A stretch of 9,086 nucleotides of DNA from CAYVBJ01 sp964415185 (GTDB lineage Bacteria; Bacteroidota; Rhodothermia; Balneolales; Balneolaceae), in assembly GCA_964415185.1 (NCBI GenBank), contig CAYPZI010000120.1:1-9086 (forward strand), in the 5' to 3' direction. A program made the translations under genes and the position numbers. Position 1 is the first letter of the stretch, and each line of letters starts with the position of its first letter. Of the stretch, positions 6,852 through 9,086 are shown piece by piece. The notes below the pieces were generated by a model. The model saw only the letters and a program-made list of their open reading frames with translations, was not told the DNA's origin and searched no databases.

Positions 6852-7118
6852 TTAAGGACATCCACCACCACATACTGTACCTGTATACGTTCCTGATCCA
6901 CATGATGTACCAGCACAACTCATGATTAACCACTCATCCGGGCCTGTAAATTGATAAAAACTAACTTCGCATCCATTATAAGTACAGGAACAGAACGATA
7001 ATCCTTGATGTTCAACCGGAAATGTTCCTCCGCTGCCACATTCACCACCTATTCCAGCCATAATGTTCTTCATCTCACTACGGCTTAATACTTTGGCATT
7101 TGATATTATGTTATTCAT
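6852..7118 (-). CDS. Leader-bearing Cys-rich small peptide (peptide 3)
   Basis: A predicted precursor of 88 residues. The 22-residue leader ends LSRSEMKNIMAG and differs from that of peptide 2 at only four or five positions. Cleavage after Ala-Gly gives a 66-residue core (IGGECGSGGTFPVE...) with eight cysteines, none in the leader. The core carries TFPVEHQGLSFCSCTYN, which matches TFPVEDDGLRRCGCNYN of peptide 4; the rest is Gly/Ser/Thr-rich and ends VCGGGCP. Both peptides end in Cys-Pro. The start at 7118 is supported by AAAGGTA six to seven bases upstream. Downstream come the MITE-like element, then lipoproteins 4 and 3. The insertion does not appear to truncate the gene, since its C-terminus resembles that of peptide 4. 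Role unknown; it is probably exported and disulfide-bonded. Confidence 0.8.
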   Translation of the reverse strand: MNNIISNAKVLSRSEMKNIMAGIGGECGSGGTFPVEHQGLSFCSCTYNGCEVSFYQFTGPDEWLIMSCAGTSCGSGTYTGTVCGGGCP

Positions 7119-7546
7119 TGTTATTTACCTTTGTTTTTAGTTTTCACCTGTTTTGTTCCTGTCGGGACGAGACACAGGCTTATTTAAGAGCCTCTGTTTG
7201 ACGGATCAAAGATTCTTCTTCAATTCGTTTCTTATTTAGGTTTACAATCTGCACATTGCTTGTTCTTTTTCTGTTTACCACTCACACAATAATAAATTCC
7301 AGCATAACATGATCCCCTGTTATTTTGGGGGGAACAACTTTAAAATATTTTTATTATGTTGCCTTGCTGGCTGAATTTACCTTAGCTCTCTCCCAACTCC
7401 CCGATCTCAGGAAACTGAATATAAAAAGCCGGGGTTTCACGCTAAGAACGCCAAGAATTCGCTAAGAGCGCAATCCATTTCGCGGCCTTCGCGAAACCTT
7501 CGTGACCTCCGCGTGAAATAACAGGGCAGGATTAAAAAAAACAAGG
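7119..7546 (-). promoter_or_regulatory. Upstream region of peptide 3, repeat of the peptide 2 upstream region
   Basis: A 428-bp gap without a gene, collinear with 3683-4109. It holds the inverted-repeat element (7518-7435), CCCC/GGGG hairpin sequences (7314-7317 and 7327-7332), and the short palindrome in a slightly weaker form, TTTGA-cgga-TCAAA (7197-7210). Conservation of these structures in both copies may reflect recent duplication as much as selection. No clear promoter hexamers were recognised. Confidence 0.45.
7435..7518 (-). repeat. Inverted-repeat element, copy B
   Basis: An 84-bp imperfect palindrome identical to copy A, bounded by TTTCACGC and GCGTGAAA and starting 28 bp after the lipoprotein 5 stop. 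The same CCCCGGCTTTTTATATT tract follows on the minus strand, consistent with a possible terminator or transcript-end structure. Confidence 0.75.
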
Positions 7547-8740
7547 TTACCGTTCCACAAGCTCAAACCCATATCTCACCACCTGCTGCAAGCCGGTTTC
7601 TTCGTCCGTTTCAAGGGTGTACACGGCCGAGTTCCTGATTACTTTAATGGGTTTATTCCTCGGCCATTTAAATCGGGTAATCATTTCTCCGGTTTCTTCA
7701 AGTACCCACCACTCGTAAATATCGAAATCTTCCACAATCGTTGAGATCCATAGCCAGTTTTCGTCATCAATCAGCATATTTTCAATTGCGGGCCAGGTTT
7801 CGGGAAAATCAACATGAGGAATTGCGTGGCGCAAACTACCTGTTGGTAATAAACCACTTTCAAAGGTATCCATGTCTAAAATTGCATTTGAAAAAGGATG
7901 ATAAAACACTTGTGCTTCATTTCCTTCAGGATCAAATACTCTTACCAAGATATCCTCTGTCCAAACAGAATAAATATTATCATTGTCAGAAAGTACCGTT
8001 AAAGATTTTCTACTGAATGGCAACATTCCTTCAAAAGAACCATTATTCGATCTGTAACCAAATACAGGAATAGCTCTTTCTTCAAATATTCTTTCATGAT
8101 GCAATGTGCCATCACGCTTCATTGAGTAGTAATATTCATACCTTGGATTTTTGTTTGGAATCAACGAACCAAATCCAATTAAAAAAGAACCATCTTTTCT
8201 TGCCAAAAAGCGCTGGACGCGAGTACCTCTTAATTCATCAATTTTTCTCATATCCTCAAAAGGCAAACTTAATGCATAAGTAAATGAAAGTGAATCCAAA
8301 GAAAATGCACTTATTCTCTGGTGCAGGTTATCGTACAGGTACAAATATCCATTTACAATCTGAAGATTTGTTGGAGTTTGGTACTCACCCGGGCCGTCAC
8401 CCTGCTTCCCAATATTACCCAGGTAACTCCCATTAGAATCAAATATATGAACGGAACGTTTCCCCATTGCCATTTCCGATATGAATACCCTCTCTTCTTC
8501 ATCTATTCCCACTTCATACATAAATTGAAAAAAAACATCACCATTATCCCCAAACGATTGCTCCTTTTTGAAACCTATCTCATAAGCCGTCTCCGTTGCC
8601 GGCTGATATATTATCAGGTTATCCCTGCCCTGAAGTTGAACGGGTAGTTCAGTTTTTTTGGATTCATAGCATCCTGAAAAAATATTAAAAAATAAAATAT
8701 TAATAAGAGTGCATTTTATTAAAAAAATTATTTTGCTCAT
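7547..8740 (-). CDS. 6-bladed beta-propeller lipoprotein with shared C-terminal module (lipoprotein 5)
   Basis: A predicted lipoprotein of 397 residues. The signal peptide has Lys at 3 and 9 and a hydrophobic stretch ending in FSGC, with the lipid-accepting Cys at 24. The signature at about 111-120 is GKQGDGPGEY: Asp replaces the Arg found in the other four proteins. Blade-like segments include 'RVFISEMAMGKRSVHIFDSNG' in part and 'YLYLYDNLHQRISAFSLDS'. Residues about 311-397 are the C-terminal module shared with lipoprotein 3, ending VVRYGFELVER. No strong ribosome site precedes the ATG, only an AT-rich stretch. It is downstream of peptide 4, separated by a hairpin, and followed by inverted-repeat copy B. 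It is probably on the outer membrane or periplasm-facing; its partner is inferred to be the peptide. Confidence 0.87.
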   Translation of the reverse strand: MSKIIFLIKCTLINILFFNIFSGCYESKKTELPVQLQGRDNLIIYQPATETAYEIGFKKEQSFGDNGDVFFQFMYEVGIDEEERVFISEMAMGKRSVHIFDSNGSYLGNIGKQGDGPGEYQTPTNLQIVNGYLYLYDNLHQRISAFSLDSLSFTYALSLPFEDMRKIDELRGTRVQRFLARKDGSFLIGFGSLIPNKNPRYEYYYSMKRDGTLHHERIFEERAIPVFGYRSNNGSFEGMLPFSRKSLTVLSDNDNIYSVWTEDILVRVFDPEGNEAQVFYHPFSNAILDMDTFESGLLPTGSLRHAIPHVDFPETWPAIENMLIDDENWLWISTIVEDFDIYEWWVLEETGEMITRFKWPRNKPIKVIRNSAVYTLETDEETGLQQVVRYGFELVER

Positions 8741-8756
8741 TTTTTAATAAATTAAA

Positions 8757-8796
8757 CTAAATGAAGCGGATGGTCAATCAATCCGCTCTCATTTAG
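8757..8796 (-). terminator. Intercistronic hairpin or leaky terminator between peptide 4 and lipoprotein 5
   Basis: CTAAATGAAGCGGAT (8757-8771) pairs with ATCCGCT-c-TCATTTAG (8781-8796): a 15-bp stem with one bulged base and a 9-base loop. On the minus strand it is followed by TTTAATTTATT, so it resembles an intrinsic terminator just before the lipoprotein start. A partial terminator here would favour the peptide over the lipoprotein. Its sequence is unrelated to the hairpin after peptide 2, but its position is the same. Confidence 0.6.
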
Positions 8797-8847
8797 GAAA
8801 TGTAATTAATCTAATGTGGGTTTTATTTGATTTTTAAATACCTCAAA

Positions 8848-9069
8848 CTATGGGCATGATGTAGTTTGAGTTGATGGATAATGAACTTGACAACATTGCA
8901 ATGATGAAATGTCTTCCGAACACCATACATGTCCTAAAAGTGCATCGTTATAGTTGCAACCGCAACGCCTTAAACCGTCATCCTCGACAGGAAAAGTACC
9001 TGCCTTTAACTTTTTCATTTCACTACGGCTTAAAACGCCTTCTATTTTTGTTTTGATTGATTTATTCAT
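8848..9069 (-). CDS. Leader-bearing Cys-rich small peptide (peptide 4)
   Basis: A predicted precursor of 73 residues. The start at 9069 is chosen over an ATG at 9084 because AGGAAG lies six bases upstream. The 24-residue leader ends LSRSEMKKLKAG, matching the other peptides in this block but more basic at its N-terminus. The 49-residue core begins TFPVEDDGL, with the CxCxYN motif shared with peptide 3, and contains six cysteines, including a CC pair; it ends TSCP. All cysteines lie after the leader. The gene is followed by a hairpin and lipoprotein 5. The region upstream is cut off by the window edge, so I cannot say whether another C-terminal module and inverted repeat precede it. It is likely an exported, leader-cleaved peptide; its activity is unknown. 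Confidence 0.78.
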   Translation of the reverse strand: MNKSIKTKIEGVLSRSEMKKLKAGTFPVEDDGLRRCGCNYNDALLGHVWCSEDISSLQCCQVHYPSTQTTSCP

Positions 9070-9075
9070 TTGTAT

Positions 9076-9081
9076 CTTCCT
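9076..9081 (-). promoter_or_regulatory. Ribosome binding site of peptide 4
   Basis: AGGAAG on the minus strand, six bases before the ATG at 9069. It decides between this start and the in-frame ATG at 9084, for which the site would fall inside the coding region. Confidence 0.55.
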
Positions 9082-9086
9082 CATTC

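Larger units (their letters stand above)
7054..7806. repeat. Long direct repeat, copy B
   Basis: This is the partner of 3618-4369, displaced by 3436-3437 bp in direct orientation. It joins the C-terminal module of lipoprotein 5 to the leader of peptide 3 through the intergenic region. The two copies flank one complete unit (core of peptide 3, MITE-like element, lipoprotein 4, body of lipoprotein 3), so homologous recombination between them could delete or amplify that unit. Confidence 0.85.

Noticed and set aside
6645..6896. 83-codon open frame on the plus strand inside the MITE-like element
   Set aside because: The frame is made of palindromic repeat DNA and runs past the terminal repeat into the antisense of peptide 3. 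It has no transposase features.
1906..7518. CRISPR array from the repeated GCGAAG/ACGC units
   Set aside because: The units are degenerate, arranged as palindromes with no regular spacers, and the three elements lie kilobases apart.
7741..8647. Plus-strand open frames of 91 and 108 codons
   Set aside because: Both are antisense to lipoprotein 5, which has a clear signal peptide and family signature.
1..9086. tRNA, rRNA or known riboswitch
   Set aside because: I saw no cloverleaf, ribosomal sequence or recognised aptamer motif in any gap; the gaps are accounted for by repeats and hairpins.

Overview
The window looks like an accessory region of an AT-rich Bacteroidota-type genome, most likely Bacteroidota or Balneolota in the broad sense. 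The evidence is five lipoproteins with the 'GRGPGE[F/Y/H]' signature of the 6-bladed beta-propeller family, weak Shine-Dalgarno sequences, and small peptides carrying the 'LSRSEMKKIMAG'-type leader seen in natural-product precursors of that group. I cannot name a genus. All genes are on the minus strand, so transcription runs from position 9086 towards 1.

Layout in transcription order: peptide 4 (9069-8848), hairpin, lipoprotein 5 (8740-7547), 84-bp inverted repeat and a 428-bp gap; peptide 3 (7118-6852), a 259-bp MITE-like insertion, lipoprotein 4 (6556-5441), lipoprotein 3 (5363-4110), the same inverted repeat and gap; peptide 2 (3682-3488), hairpin, lipoprotein 2 (3413-2367), an orphan C-terminal module (2256-2020) and a third inverted repeat; peptide 1 (1767-1534), lipoprotein 1 (1514-330), then a gene-free stretch with a second copy of the region upstream of peptide 1 and another orphan C-terminal module fragment at the window edge. 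The locus is therefore a four-fold array of units, each with a leader-bearing Cys-rich peptide followed by one or two propeller lipoproteins.

The four peptides have a conserved leader of 22-24 residues ending in Ala-Gly and divergent cores of about 42-66 residues with 6 or 8 cysteines, always an even number and all in the core. This fits leader-cleaved, exported, disulfide-rich peptides. The partner lipoproteins are probably tethered to the envelope and may bind, display or protect against the peptide; that role is inference. No transporter, protease or modifying enzyme lies in the window.

The DNA shows how the array grows. A roughly 750-bp direct repeat (3618-4369 and 7054-7806) runs from the C-terminal quarter of one lipoprotein, across the intergenic region, into the leader of the next peptide. 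By my reading it holds 180 bp of unbroken identity. Lipoproteins 3 and 5 share a nearly identical 87-residue C-terminus on otherwise divergent bodies, and two detached copies of this module exist. This suggests unequal crossing-over or gene conversion that keeps leaders and tails constant while cores and propellers diversify.
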